Source: Clostridium bornimense
Lineage (GTDB): Bacteria; Bacillota; Clostridia; Clostridiales; Clostridiaceae
Length of the DNA: 64,000 bases
Direction: 5' to 3'
NCBI RefSeq assembly: GCF_018917145.1
Contig: NZ_JAHLOD010000001.1
Location: forward strand, 1 to 64,000
Below, piece by piece: positions 26,071-36,758 of this stretch (the first letter of the stretch is position 1; each line of letters opens with the position of its first letter). A model generated the notes under the pieces. That model was not told where the DNA came from, searched no databases, and saw only the letters and a list, made by a program, of their open reading frames with translations. The position numbers and the translations under genes were made by a program.

Positions 26071-28020
26071 CTACTCAATAACTGAAAATTCAACTTTAAC
26101 CTTTCTAGAAATCTGATCATATACTCCTCTTTGTATCATATCCTCTTCAGGGCAATGTTCAAATCCTAATTCTATATCAAAGGTAGTTCCACTACCATAT
26201 ACAGAAGATACTTCTATCTTTCCACCCATTGATTCAACAAACTTCTTTACAATAGCTAATCCTAGACCTGTTCCTTCCATTTCTTTTTTCCCTTTACTTG
26301 CCTCTACATATTGATTAAAAATTAATGGTAGCTTTTCTTCTTCTATTCCTACCCCTTCATCCTTTATAGATATATATAACTTTGATATTTTTATATTAAT
26401 AAACAAATTTACAAATATACTTTTCCCACTTGGAGTAAACTTTACAGCATTGGATAACACATTTAAAATTACTCTTTCTAATTTTTCACTATCTATACTT
26501 ATATATAATTCCTCTATATTAGTATCAAATATAATATTTATATTTTTACTTTTAGAAAAAGATATAATTGAATCTACTAATTCTTCTACAAAACTTACAA
26601 CTTCTATATTATCTTCATTAAGAACTAGATATCCAGCATCTATCTTTGACATATCTAATACATTATTAACCAACCTCATAAGCCTTCTAGAATTGTTATT
26701 TATTGTTTTTAGTATAGCATCAAACTTATCATTTATACTGTCACTATATAATGTATCTATAAGTTGCAATGAAGAATATATTACTGTAAGAGGAGTTCTA
26801 AGTTCATGAGAGATCATCGAAAAATATGAATTTCTTATATCTTGTAATCTCTCATTTTCATTAACCCTTATTACCTCATCAGTAATATCAATAGCATGAA
26901 CATACATAATTGATATTTCTTTGTTATCTCCTATATAAGGATAAAAGAACACCTTCTTATAACGATCTTCATATTTAATTTGATTACAACAACATTTTTC
27001 TTTAGTTTGTAATGCCTTTCTATAGTATGGTATCATTTCTAATACTGCGTATTTTTTTAGTTCACCTTCAAATACTTTAAATTCTTCTTTCATTTTATCA
27101 TTTGAAAAAATTATATTAGAATTATTACAATCTATAACTAAGATAGGAATATCTATATTATTCAAAACATCATTAATATATTTCTTATTTTCCTCTTTTA
27201 CAACTTTTATTTCAGTATCTTTTGTTACATCCTTAAATGTAATTATTGTATTACTCTCTCCATTTTCGTCTGTAGTATAAGAAATATAAATTTCTATATA
27301 TTTTTTAACACCATTCTCATTAACTTCTAATTCGTAACCATTTAGCTCCTTACCTTTAGAAATATAATTATTAAGCATCATATTTACTCTATAATCTTCG
27401 CTACTTTTATCATTAAAATCAAACCAACTATAAATACTATATCCATGAAAATCTAAAATTTCATAAACTCTATTACTACTAAAAACTATATTATATTTTT
27501 CATCATATAAGATATAACCTACTGATACATTGCTCATTAATTTGTTAAATTGATTCATATTCACTCTATATTTTTCTTTAATTTTATTTGATACATCTAA
27601 TCTAGCCTTTAACGAAATAATACTTTGTAATAATTCATTTGATCCTAACACATCATTCTCAACTTTACTTGTAACGTCAAAAAAATTAATTACTATAGCT
27701 ATATTGATACCACTATCTTGTAAAGAATACATATTAAAATCATATATTTTACCATTTATACGAATATACTCATGTATAGCAAAAGGCTCATTTATTTCAA
27801 AAGTTTCTATAAGCTTATCATATTTCACTTCATATTCTTCACCAGCAAAGTCTTTCATTTTATAATCAGCACATATAGAATATAAGTCTTTATACTTCTT
27901 GTTTTTGAAATATTTCCTTGCATTACCATTTAAATACAAAACTTTAAGATTTCTATCTAAATATATCTTATTATAGGGTGAATTTTCCAATTCTTTTTTT
28001 AATAAGCTACGTTTTTCCAT
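26071..28020 (-). CDS. Soluble multi-PAS sensor histidine kinase, orphan
   Basis: The 649-residue protein has no transmembrane helix. The N-terminal 370 residues appear to hold two or three PAS-like domains (for example 'YILYDEKYNIVFSSNRVYEIL' with 'IITFKDVTKDTE', and 'IPILVIDCNNSNIIFSNDKM'). They are followed by a HisKA domain with the phospho-acceptor His402 (SHELRTPL) and a HATPase domain (N box VLSNAVKFTPSG, G1 DEGVGIEE, G2 GTGLGLAIVKKF). No response regulator gene is adjacent. Clostridia use such orphan kinases to phosphorylate Spo0A, so a sporulation-initiation role is a reasonable guess but not shown. I prefer the ATG at 28020 over that at 28029 because of its spacing from AAGGGA. Confidence 0.9.
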   Translation of the reverse strand: MEKRSLLKKELENSPYNKIYLDRNLKVLYLNGNARKYFKNKKYKDLYSICADYKMKDFAGEEYEVKYDKLIETFEINEPFAIHEYIRINGKIYDFNMYSLQDSGINIAIVINFFDVTSKVENDVLGSNELLQSIISLKARLDVSNKIKEKYRVNMNQFNKLMSNVSVGYILYDEKYNIVFSSNRVYEILDFHGYSIYSWFDFNDKSSEDYRVNMMLNNYISKGKELNGYELEVNENGVKKYIEIYISYTTDENGESNTIITFKDVTKDTEIKVVKEENKKYINDVLNNIDIPILVIDCNNSNIIFSNDKMKEEFKVFEGELKKYAVLEMIPYYRKALQTKEKCCCNQIKYEDRYKKVFFYPYIGDNKEISIMYVHAIDITDEVIRVNENERLQDIRNSYFSMISHELRTPLTVIYSSLQLIDTLYSDSINDKFDAILKTINNNSRRLMRLVNNVLDMSKIDAGYLVLNEDNIEVVSFVEELVDSIISFSKSKNINIIFDTNIEELYISIDSEKLERVILNVLSNAVKFTPSGKSIFVNLFINIKISKLYISIKDEGVGIEEEKLPLIFNQYVEASKGKKEMEGTGLGLAIVKKFVESMGGKIEVSSVYGSGTTFDIELGFEHCPEEDMIQRGVYDQISRKVKVEFSVIE

Positions 28021-28103
28021 AAGTAACATATCCCTTCATAGAATAAAATCACTTATATTATATATGAAAACCTGAAATATAGCAAATTATGTAACACATT
28101 CAA

Positions 28104-29888
28104 TTATACTTTCATTTTTCTATAATCTACTATTTTTAATTGTATATTAATATTTCCATTATATTTATTAAATGTTGGAGAATATAATATATCCATCTTA
28201 CAACCTACAGGTAATGTTATCGTTTTATATCTATCATAGCTTACGATTTCTCCGTATTCCTCTCCATACCAGGCTTTTATATTATTACTTACATTTTCGA
28301 CATTTTCAAATATCATTCCATCAGGACTATTGGCAAATTCAAACTTTATTACATTATTTTCTTCACCAAATGCCAATATTTTATTAACTTCTACACCTTT
28401 ATCACCTAACACTGGTCTATGATTTCCCTTACCAAAAGGTTCTAACATATTTATGTCATATACCAACTGATTATTAATATTTCCAATTTTAAAACTACAA
28501 TCTATTGTATACTTTTTAATAAGATCATTTTCATCTAGGGCACAGTTTTCATTTAACTCTCTTCTTAGTTTATCTACATTGCAACTTTCTAGAGACATTC
28601 CTGCTGCCATAGGATGTCCTCCAAACTTTAAAAAATTCTCTTTTACCTTTGTAAGCTCTTCAAACATATTATATTCTTCTATAGATCTTCCTGATCCTTT
28701 TATTATATTATTGCTGCCTGAAGTAAGCACTATTGTTGGCCTATTATACCTCTCTTTAATTCTTCCTGCTATAATTCCCGCTAGAGACTCATGAATTTCT
28801 TTATCTAGTACCACTAAAACTTTATCATTTATAATATCACTGTTTTCTATTTGTTTAATTACAGATTCTACAGCTTCTTCTGTCATCATCTTTCTTGTCT
28901 TATTTAATTCCACTAGCTTTTTAGCAATTTCAATACATTTTTCATATTCTTTAGAAACAAATAAGTCAACTGCCATTTTGGCTGTTTCTAATCTTCCTGA
29001 AGCATTTATACATGGTCCTAATACAAATCCTATTGAGTATGAGTTAATCTCTTTATCTTGTAAATTACATGCTTCAATAAGTGCTCTCATCCCGACATTA
29101 TTTACAGTTCCATTTAATACATCAATTGCATATTTAGCAATAACTCTATTTTCATCTATAAGATCAACAACATCACATATAGTTGCTACGCCTGCAAACA
29201 CTAATAGATCTTTTAATATCGATGTATCAATATTTCTTTTTATATACAAAGCCAATGAAAACTTATATGCTACAGTAGCACCACAAACTAATTTAAAAGG
29301 ATAATTGCAATCTAATCTCTTTGGATTTATAACAGCATCTGCTTTAGGAATAATTACCTTAGTATTATCACCATCTTCATATGGTAAATCATGATGATCT
29401 GTTATTACAATATTCATCCCAAATTCCTTGCACTTTTTAACTTCATTTATAGCAGCTATTCCATTATCACAGGTTAAAATAGTTTTTACTCCCTGCTCTT
29501 TCAATGAATACAATGAATTTTCATTTAGTCCATACCCATCTTTTTCTCTATCCGGTATATAATATATTACATTAGCTCCTATCTTTTTTAATGCAATATA
29601 TAATATAGTTGTTGACGCAACACCGTCTACATCATAATCACCATATATAGCTATTTTATTTCCCGCTGTTATATCTTCTGATATAATGTCTGTTCCTTTA
29701 TCCATATCTTCCATTAAAAATGGATCATGTGTATCATCTAAACTAACTTTTAAAAACTTTTCTATTTCTTCTGTTGTAGATATATTTCTATTTACTAATA
29801 TCTTTGCTATTACTTTAGATATGAATGATTTTCTTGATAGTTCTTCTATATTGGCTTTACTATTTTTAATTACCCATCTTTTTTCCAT
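28104..29888 (-). CDS. recJ: Single-strand-specific exonuclease RecJ
   Basis: A 5'-3' single-strand DNA exonuclease for recombination and mismatch/base-excision repair. The 594 residues carry the DHH-family motifs: I (AIYGDYDVDGVAST near 77), II (CDNG near 134), III (ITDHHDLP near 155), and the DHHA1 domain with the glycine motif FGGHPMAAGMSLE, followed by an OB-like C-terminal region. The length matches E. coli-type RecJ and is shorter than Bacillus RecJ, which has an extra C-terminal domain. GGAGA precedes the ATG. Confidence 0.95.
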   Translation of the reverse strand: MEKRWVIKNSKANIEELSRKSFISKVIAKILVNRNISTTEEIEKFLKVSLDDTHDPFLMEDMDKGTDIISEDITAGNKIAIYGDYDVDGVASTTILYIALKKIGANVIYYIPDREKDGYGLNENSLYSLKEQGVKTILTCDNGIAAINEVKKCKEFGMNIVITDHHDLPYEDGDNTKVIIPKADAVINPKRLDCNYPFKLVCGATVAYKFSLALYIKRNIDTSILKDLLVFAGVATICDVVDLIDENRVIAKYAIDVLNGTVNNVGMRALIEACNLQDKEINSYSIGFVLGPCINASGRLETAKMAVDLFVSKEYEKCIEIAKKLVELNKTRKMMTEEAVESVIKQIENSDIINDKVLVVLDKEIHESLAGIIAGRIKERYNRPTIVLTSGSNNIIKGSGRSIEEYNMFEELTKVKENFLKFGGHPMAAGMSLESCNVDKLRRELNENCALDENDLIKKYTIDCSFKIGNINNQLVYDINMLEPFGKGNHRPVLGDKGVEVNKILAFGEENNVIKFEFANSPDGMIFENVENVSNNIKAWYGEEYGEIVSYDRYKTITLPVGCKMDILYSPTFNKYNGNINIQLKIVDYRKMKV

Positions 29889-29900
29889 ATTATCTCCTAT

Positions 29901-29935
29901 AAAAACGGGGATTACAAAAATATTATTTATCCCCC
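29901..29935 (-). terminator. Terminator of the P1B ATPase gene
   Basis: GGGGAT pairs with ATCCCC (29907-29912 with 29929-29934), followed on the minus strand by GTTTTTAT. It starts a few bases past the stop codon and ends just before the recJ ribosome-binding site. Confidence 0.6.
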
Positions 29936-29942
29936 TGCTTTT

Positions 29943-32006
29943 TTAATTATACTTTTTATATTCTATTCTAATTGAGTTGAAAATAGCAATCAATGCTACA
30001 CCTACATCTGCAAATACAGCTTCCCACAATGTTGAATGATTAAATATACCTAATAATAAAATAATAACTTTGACACCAAGACATAATATTATATTTTGCA
30101 AAATCACTTTTTTTGTAGCTCTTGCAATTCTTATTATAGTTGGAATTTTGCTAAGGTCATCTCCCATTATTACCATATCCGCAGCTTCTATCGCAACATC
30201 AGATCCAAGTCCCCCCATTGCTATTCCAACATGTGCCATAGATAATACCGGTGCATCATTGATACCATCACCTACAAATAACGCAATTTTATTTTTAGAC
30301 AATTCTTCAAAAGCTTTAATTTTATCTTGAGGCAATAAATCACTTGCTCCTTTCTCTATAGCTAACAAACTCTTTACATCATCTACATTTTCTTTACAAT
30401 CTCCTGACAAAATATATATATCATTAATTCCTAGCTCTTTTATATCGTTTATAGCTTTATAGCTCTCTTTCTTTATTTTATCATTAAACACAAGTTTTCC
30501 AATTGCTTTTCCATTCACAGCTATATATATAACTGTACCAACTTTACTATTATCTTTAACGCTTATATTATACTTACTCATAAGTTTACTGTTTCCAATA
30601 AGAATATCTCTACCTTTATATATACATCTATTACCCATACCTACATATTCTTTAAAATTGGACAATAACCTTATGTCTATATTATTATTATAAGAATTTC
30701 TTAAAGTTTTTGCTATAGGATGATTTGAATAGTACTCAGCTGCAACTGCTACTTCTATAAGTTCTTCCTTTCTTACATTTATAAACGGTATAACTTCTGT
30801 TATATGAAACTTTCCTTCTGTAATTGTTCCTGTTTTATCAAAGAAAATACTTTCTAGATTACAAATACCATCTAAATACTTAGCTCCTTTTATCATAATT
30901 CCATGCTTTGCAGCTGCACCAATTCCTGAAAAATATCCAAGAGGTATTGATAATACTAACGCACAAGGACATGATAACACTAAAAATATCAATGATTTGT
31001 AAATCCATGCTACTAATTTCCCACCAAAAATACTATACCCGAACACAGTAGTAAATAAAGCTATTATAAGTATAACTGGAGTATATACCCTAGAGAATTT
31101 TGTTATCATTTTTTCACTTTTCCCTTTTTTAAGAGTAGAATTCTCCACTAAGTCTAAAACCTGCTTAATTGTAGAATTTTTATATTCAGCTTCTACTTTT
31201 ATCTTCACCGGATCATTTATATTTATAATTCCACTGTTTACATTATCACCTTTTGTATATACCTTTGGAATAACTTCTCCTGTAAGTGGTGATGTATCAC
31301 ATATACATATTTTATCAATTAATTTTCCATCTAAAGGTATCTTTTCTCCCGCCTTAACTAAAATTACTTCACCTACCATTACCTTTTCAATAGGTTTTCT
31401 TATTAGTGTATCTCCTTCGATACAATTAATCTTGGGTTCTTTTAGTTTTAATAGCTCTTTAATAGAATTCCTCGAAGATTCTATAGAAAGACTTTGTATC
31501 ATTTCTCCAATACTATAAAAGAGCATTACTGCTACAGCCTCTTTATATTGATTGATTCCTATTGCTGTTAACGTAGCTAGTGACATTAAAAAATTCTCAT
31601 CAAAAATATTACCCTTACTAATATTTTTCACTGATTTTAATATAATTTTTCCACCTATAACTATGTACGCTATAATTAATAAATAAAAAGAATATTTATT
31701 ATCTAAAACAATTCCTAAAAGAAACATCGTAACAGCCATTATGTATTTTACTATATCTATATTAGATATTTCTTCTTCATGCATATACTTTTTTTCTTCT
31801 AAAATACAATTAGGTTCTATAGAATGTATAGCTTTTTTTATTTTCTTATCTACATTTCTTACATTATCTTTTGTTTCTATATAGATTCTTTTAGTTATAA
31901 AATCTACTTGTATATCCTTTATAAAATCTAATTTTTTTAATCGTTTTTCAATTTTTTCTCCACAACTTATACAATGTAAATTCTTTAAATAATATTCCTT
32001 TCTCAT
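29943..32006 (-). CDS. P1B-type metal-exporting ATPase (Zn/Cd/Pb type)
   Basis: A membrane pump of 687 residues. It has an N-terminal heavy-metal-associated domain with C12-I-S-C15, six to eight membrane helices, the actuator loop with TGEVIP, the transmembrane metal site SCPCALVLS, the phosphorylation motif DKTGT, and GDGINDAP. The last helices contain the Lys of 'LGVKVIILLLG' and 'FADVGVALIAIFNSIR' (DxG); this Lys plus DxG pair is what distinguishes the Zn/Cd/Pb subclass from copper pumps. The likely role is zinc/cadmium efflux. No ArsR/CadC or MerR-type regulator sits next to it, and an M16 peptidase gene lies 19 bases upstream on the same strand. Confidence 0.94.
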   Translation of the reverse strand: MRKEYYLKNLHCISCGEKIEKRLKKLDFIKDIQVDFITKRIYIETKDNVRNVDKKIKKAIHSIEPNCILEEKKYMHEEEISNIDIVKYIMAVTMFLLGIVLDNKYSFYLLIIAYIVIGGKIILKSVKNISKGNIFDENFLMSLATLTAIGINQYKEAVAVMLFYSIGEMIQSLSIESSRNSIKELLKLKEPKINCIEGDTLIRKPIEKVMVGEVILVKAGEKIPLDGKLIDKICICDTSPLTGEVIPKVYTKGDNVNSGIININDPVKIKVEAEYKNSTIKQVLDLVENSTLKKGKSEKMITKFSRVYTPVILIIALFTTVFGYSIFGGKLVAWIYKSLIFLVLSCPCALVLSIPLGYFSGIGAAAKHGIMIKGAKYLDGICNLESIFFDKTGTITEGKFHITEVIPFINVRKEELIEVAVAAEYYSNHPIAKTLRNSYNNNIDIRLLSNFKEYVGMGNRCIYKGRDILIGNSKLMSKYNISVKDNSKVGTVIYIAVNGKAIGKLVFNDKIKKESYKAINDIKELGINDIYILSGDCKENVDDVKSLLAIEKGASDLLPQDKIKAFEELSKNKIALFVGDGINDAPVLSMAHVGIAMGGLGSDVAIEAADMVIMGDDLSKIPTIIRIARATKKVILQNIILCLGVKVIILLLGIFNHSTLWEAVFADVGVALIAIFNSIRIEYKKYN

Positions 32007-32025
32007 TTTTTACCCCACAAAAATA

Positions 32026-33219
32026 CTAATTATTAATTAATATGGAGTAATTCTTAATTCTATCACACAATTTTAAAAGTAATTCCTTATTTACTAATTC
32101 TTTTTTCTTTCCTTCAAAATTATTTTCTTCTGAATACATAATATCTTCCGCTGATAAATCTTTAGCCTTTTGAATCTTTCTCTCCCATCTTATAATTTTA
32201 TTCATCTTTATTTTTTTTATATAATGTTGCAACTCATCTTCAGTAATATCTGATATATATCTTTCAACATTACTCAATATATCTTCAACTTCAAATGCTA
32301 CCTCTTCTCCTTGATCTTTACTTGTCATAGCATTAACTAAATATACTTCTACCCCAGAATCAAATCTAATCTCTGTTTCTACATCATAAACTAACGCCTT
32401 TGTTGTACGAAGTCTATCATATAATATCGAATTTGTACCATTACCTAAAATATAATCTAATACATACATACATTCCTTTTCTTCTTTATTTAAGCCGTGC
32501 AAATCAACTGATGCAAAAACCGTAGCTGTATTACTTTTTTCATTATTTACAACAATCTTATTTCCAGATAAAACCTTTCTTTCAGGATATGAGATTTTAT
32601 ATCCTCTTTTCATAGATGAAAAATTTTCTTCTAAGACTTTCAATACCTCATCACTTTTTAAAGCTGTAACAATAGAGATAGTACAATTTTCTGCTACATA
32701 TATGCTTTCATATTTCTCTATTACGTTTTCTTTTGTTATTTCTTTTATAGATTCTTTAGTTCCATGAATTATATTTTGCAACCTACCATCGAAAATTTTT
32801 GAAAATAATATACTTTCACTTTTTAACTTTTCATTTTGCAACCATTCATCAATCTCTGTATAAATTATATTTTTTTCTCTATTAAGTTTTTCATCAGGAA
32901 ACGTAGGATTTAATAATATATCACTATATAATTCTATTCCTTTTTTAAAATCTTCATTAAAAGTTGTTCCATAATAAACTACATATGAATAATTAGTCAT
33001 AGCATTATAAAAACCAAAATATTTATCAAATTCTTTATTTATATCTTCCTCACTTCTATTCTTTGTCCCTAAAAATAATCCATGCTCTATATAATGACAT
33101 ATTCCTAAGTATTCATCATCCTGTAACGCTCCTCCATTAAACCCAACGGTAAAATTAGTCAACTCTCCTTCTGCTTCTTCAATTATAACCTTTATACCAT
33201 TTGATAAATATTTAATCAT
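32026..33219 (-). CDS. M16-family zinc metallopeptidase (pitrilysin-like)
   Basis: A 397-residue M16 peptidase with the inverted zinc motif H42-Y-I-E45-H46 and a distal glutamate about 76 residues later in NIIYTEIDEW (Glu122), so it looks catalytically competent. The C-terminal half is the usual second M16 domain, including the R/Y region (YDRLRTTKALVYDVETEI). AAGGAG precedes the ATG. The substrate is unknown; the gene is followed after 19 bases by the metal pump, so both may share a transcript. Confidence 0.92.
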   Translation of the reverse strand: MIKYLSNGIKVIIEEAEGELTNFTVGFNGGALQDDEYLGICHYIEHGLFLGTKNRSEEDINKEFDKYFGFYNAMTNYSYVVYYGTTFNEDFKKGIELYSDILLNPTFPDEKLNREKNIIYTEIDEWLQNEKLKSESILFSKIFDGRLQNIIHGTKESIKEITKENVIEKYESIYVAENCTISIVTALKSDEVLKVLEENFSSMKRGYKISYPERKVLSGNKIVVNNEKSNTATVFASVDLHGLNKEEKECMYVLDYILGNGTNSILYDRLRTTKALVYDVETEIRFDSGVEVYLVNAMTSKDQGEEVAFEVEDILSNVERYISDITEDELQHYIKKIKMNKIIRWERKIQKAKDLSAEDIMYSEENNFEGKKKELVNKELLLKLCDRIKNYSILINN

Positions 33220-33272
33220 ATATCATACTCCTTCTTATAAATTTATGCTTTACTCTTACTTATTCACAAAAA

Positions 33273-33307
33273 AGAACTGCTCACAATATTTATTGTGACA
33301 CAGTTCC
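33273..33307 (-). terminator. Terminator after the DJ-1/PfpI gene
   Basis: GGAACTGTGTCACAATA and TATTGTGAGCAGTTC pair on the minus strand, with one mismatch, and are followed by six T. It lies about 30 bases after the stop codon of the gene at 33336-33899. Confidence 0.85.
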
Positions 33308-33335
33308 TTGTATTACGATAGCCTCTTTATCATCT

Positions 33336-33899
33336 CTATATGTTCTTATTGTAGAAATTAACCATCATTGCTTCTCTTAATAAATTTGCTTTATCTTTTA
33401 AATCCATAGCTTCAAGAATATTATATGCAAATTCTAATACAGTAGCTGGTCCTCTACTTGTAATAAGATTTTCACTTCTAACTACAACTTCTTCTTTATA
33501 ATTAAATTTTTCACTATTTTCTAAAGATCCTGGATATGAAGTTACTGCTCTATCTCTTATTATATCTGCTTTTTCTAAAACGATAGGTGCTGCACAAATA
33601 GCAGCTACAAATTTTCCTTCTTTGTCAAACTTTTGAACAAATTCTATAATTCTTTTATCATCTCTTAAATTTGTTGCACCTGGTAACCCACCTGGTAATA
33701 CTATACAATGATATTTATCTATATCTATATTTTCTATTAAAATATCACTTTTTATAGTTATATTATGAGATCCTGTAACATATTCTCCATTAAGAGAACA
33801 AATATCAACACTGACACCAGCTCTTCTTAATATATCTACAACCGCTAAACCTTCAACTTCCTCAAAACCTGTGGCGAAAAATACTACTACATTTTTCAT
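33336..33899 (-). CDS. DJ-1/PfpI family protein (YajL/ThiJ-like)
   Basis: A 187-residue class I glutamine-amidotransferase-like protein. The nucleophile elbow contains Cys102 (AAICAAPIVL), with the supporting glutamate (GFEEVE, Glu16) and the 'IVLPGGLPGA' strand, all typical of the DJ-1/YajL branch. Proposed activities in this family are chaperone, protein deglycase and glyoxalase; none can be chosen from sequence. GGGGTGA precedes the ATG; it follows parC after 10 bases and probably ends the parE-parC transcript. Confidence 0.92.
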   Translation of the reverse strand: MKNVVVFFATGFEEVEGLAVVDILRRAGVSVDICSLNGEYVTGSHNITIKSDILIENIDIDKYHCIVLPGGLPGATNLRDDKRIIEFVQKFDKEGKFVAAICAAPIVLEKADIIRDRAVTSYPGSLENSEKFNYKEEVVVRSENLITSRGPATVLEFAYNILEAMDLKDKANLLREAMMVNFYNKNI

Positions 33900-33909
33900 C
33901 TTATCACCC

Positions 33910-36741
33910 CTAATTTATTTTATTTACATAGTCATCCATACCTACTGTAAATACACTCTTTCCTCTAGTAGCTCTATTTTGTGTATTTAATTCCTTAGTA
34001 TTTATAACTTTCTCTTCTTTATTCTTCGAAATCATTTTTATATCATACTCTTTATTTATAACATTACAATAAATGACTTTATCTTCATCTCTTAACGATA
34101 TTGCAATTACTCCTGAAGCTACTTTCCCCATCTCACTTACTGAACTAGTATTAATTCTAAGAGCCATACCTTTTTTAGTTACCATTATATAATCAATATC
34201 ATCTTCTATAACTTCTACACGTACTAACTTATCATCAGCAGTTTTAAGTTTATAACCTAACGTGATTCCTTCATCTTTTTTGAATTCTTCAAGTCTAGTT
34301 TTCTTTATATATCCAAGTTCAGTAGAGAACACTACTATTCCTTGATAATCATTAGTATAAACTACCTTTATAATTTCATCATTCTTTAAGAAACCTTCAT
34401 AATATTTAGTTAAATCATAATTTTCTTCTAAATTTTCAAATAACGCAGCACTAACTTTTAATACTGATCCTTTACTTGTAAATAATAATATATCATCATT
34501 AGAAGTTATTTTCTTTCCACTATTTTTTTTCTTAATAATACCTTTTTTATTTATATCAAGAGAGAATTCAGCATAAACTCCTTCATTAACTATTTCAGCA
34601 GCCATTATCTCATCTTTATTTGGTAAGTATACGAACTTAGAAGTTGCAGCCATTCTTTCACCATCTTGTGTTTCTGGCTCTTCCACAATAAAGTTTAATG
34701 CACTTCTAAGTGTTATATTTAAAAATCTACTTTCATTATCTTTAGAAATAGTATCTACCATTACTAATGTTTCATCATTTTTCAGCTTAAGAGCAGCAAT
34801 CTTCGAATACGCTGTTATAAACTTATCTACTGAAGTTTTCTTATAGAAACCTTTTGACGTTATGAATACAAAATCATTATTTATATTTTCTTGCCCAATA
34901 GTTGTAGCATATACTATAGACTCATCATCTAAAGTGCAACTCTTAATGATTTCAGAAATCTTTTCACCTTTTTCTTTCCACTTCATTTCTTTAATATTAT
35001 TTACCTTAGTCTGATACATATTACCCTTATCAGTAAAAATCATTATATTATCTTTAGTATTTGCTTGTAATAAGAATCTATTGAAGTCTCCTTCTCTATA
35101 TTCTATATCCTCTACCCCTGATGAAAGTCTATTGAAACTCTTCTTAGAAATTCTTTTTATATATCCTTCATTAGATAAAGTTATTACTACATCTTCTGAA
35201 ACAATAATATCTTCCATATCAAATTTAGTATCTTCTACTCCATCAAGTATCTTTGTTTTTCTTTCTGTAAAATAATTATCCTTAACTTCTTCTAATTCTT
35301 TCTTTACAACTGCTAATAATTCTTTATCATCATTTAATATTCTTCTTAATCTCTTTATTAATTTAGATAATTCTTTATATTCCTTTTCGAAAGCTTTTAT
35401 TTCAAGCCCTGTTAATCTATATAACATAAGTTCAAGAATAGCATCACTTTGCAATTCTGAGAACTGAAACTTATTCATAAGGTTTTCTCTAGCATTTGCT
35501 TTTGATGTAGATTCTCTTATAGTTTTAATTACTTCATCCATTATTCCAATGGCTTTAATAAACCCTTCAACTATATGATGTCTCTTTTCTGCTTCTTTCA
35601 ATTCTTTTGCAGTTCTTCTTGTTATAATTTCTTTTTGATGATTTATATAATGTTTTAAAATACTCTTTAAAGATAAAGTTTGTGGTTTTCCATCTGCTAT
35701 AGCAACCATATTAAATGGAAGGTTACATTGAAGTTCCGTCTTCATATAAAGATATTTTAAAACTCTTTTAGCTCCTTCTTCATCAACAGATTTTTTAAAT
35801 TCAATTACTGCCCTAATACCAGTTCTATCAGATTCATCTCTTATATCCATTATTCCATCAAGAATCTTTGAATGCTTCTTATCCCCGGTCATTTCAGATA
35901 TTGTTTGAAGCAATTTAGCCTTATTTTTTCTATATGGAAATTCAGTTATAACAATACACCATCTATTGTTTTCATTCTTTTCTACACTAGTTTTTGCTCT
36001 TAAAACCACCTTGCCTGTACCAGTTTCATAAGCAGATAATATAGAATCACTTCCAATAAGTTCTCCACCTGTTGGAAGGTCAGGCCCTTTTATATAATTC
36101 ATTAATTCTTTTGTTGTTATTTCTTCATTATCAATATAAGCTAATATTCCGTCTATTACTTCTCCTAAATTATGTGGTGGAATATTAGTTGAAAGTCCTA
36201 CTGCAATACCAAAGCTTCCATTAACTAAAATGTTAGGATATCTACTTGGAAGTACGCTAGGTTCTAATTCTGATCCTGAATAGTTATCTACCATATCTAC
36301 TGTGTCTTTTTCGATATCTCTTAACATTTCTAAAGCAATGCTCGAAAGTCTTGCTTCTGTATAACGCATCGCTGCTGCTGAATCTCCATCTATACTTCCC
36401 CAGTTTCCATGTCCATCAATCAACGGTTCTTTTGTACTAAAATTTTGCGCTAATATAACCATTGCATCATATACAGATGAATCTCCATGTGGATGATATT
36501 TACCTAAAATATCACCGACAATCCTAGCAGATTTATAATAAGGTTTATCTGGAAATGCTTTTAGCCTATATGCACCATATAATATTCTTCTGTGAACTGG
36601 TTTTAACCCATCCCTAACATCTGGCAACGCCCTTTCCTTTGCTACTTCTACCGCATAAGGTAAATAGTTATCTGGCATTGCTTCTTCAATAGGTACTCTA
36701 ATGACGTTTTTATCAGTTGGTATGTTAATTTTCTTAGCCAT
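33910..36741 (-). CDS. parC: DNA topoisomerase IV subunit A
   Basis: Type II topoisomerase subunit that cuts and rejoins DNA, needed to unlink replicated chromosomes. The 943-residue protein has the winged-helix with the catalytic tyrosine ([12 protein letters not shown]), the [17 protein letters not shown] region that binds quinolones with the sensitive-type Ser and Asp, a coiled-coil (about 370-490), and a C-terminal beta-pinwheel. The pinwheel lacks the gyrase-specific GyrA box (QRRGGKG-like), which together with the adjacent parE identifies it as topoisomerase IV rather than gyrase. The gap to parE is 17 bases. Confidence 0.93.
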   Translation of the reverse strand: MAKKINIPTDKNVIRVPIEEAMPDNYLPYAVEVAKERALPDVRDGLKPVHRRILYGAYRLKAFPDKPYYKSARIVGDILGKYHPHGDSSVYDAMVILAQNFSTKEPLIDGHGNWGSIDGDSAAAMRYTEARLSSIALEMLRDIEKDTVDMVDNYSGSELEPSVLPSRYPNILVNGSFGIAVGLSTNIPPHNLGEVIDGILAYIDNEEITTKELMNYIKGPDLPTGGELIGSDSILSAYETGTGKVVLRAKTSVEKNENNRWCIVITEFPYRKNKAKLLQTISEMTGDKKHSKILDGIMDIRDESDRTGIRAVIEFKKSVDEEGAKRVLKYLYMKTELQCNLPFNMVAIADGKPQTLSLKSILKHYINHQKEIITRRTAKELKEAEKRHHIVEGFIKAIGIMDEVIKTIRESTSKANARENLMNKFQFSELQSDAILELMLYRLTGLEIKAFEKEYKELSKLIKRLRRILNDDKELLAVVKKELEEVKDNYFTERKTKILDGVEDTKFDMEDIIVSEDVVITLSNEGYIKRISKKSFNRLSSGVEDIEYREGDFNRFLLQANTKDNIMIFTDKGNMYQTKVNNIKEMKWKEKGEKISEIIKSCTLDDESIVYATTIGQENINNDFVFITSKGFYKKTSVDKFITAYSKIAALKLKNDETLVMVDTISKDNESRFLNITLRSALNFIVEEPETQDGERMAATSKFVYLPNKDEIMAAEIVNEGVYAEFSLDINKKGIIKKKNSGKKITSNDDILLFTSKGSVLKVSAALFENLEENYDLTKYYEGFLKNDEIIKVVYTNDYQGIVVFSTELGYIKKTRLEEFKKDEGITLGYKLKTADDKLVRVEVIEDDIDYIMVTKKGMALRINTSSVSEMGKVASGVIAISLRDEDKVIYCNVINKEYDIKMISKNKEEKVINTKELNTQNRATRGKSVFTVGMDDYVNKIN

Positions 36742-36758
36742 ATCGTAAGTCCCTTTCT

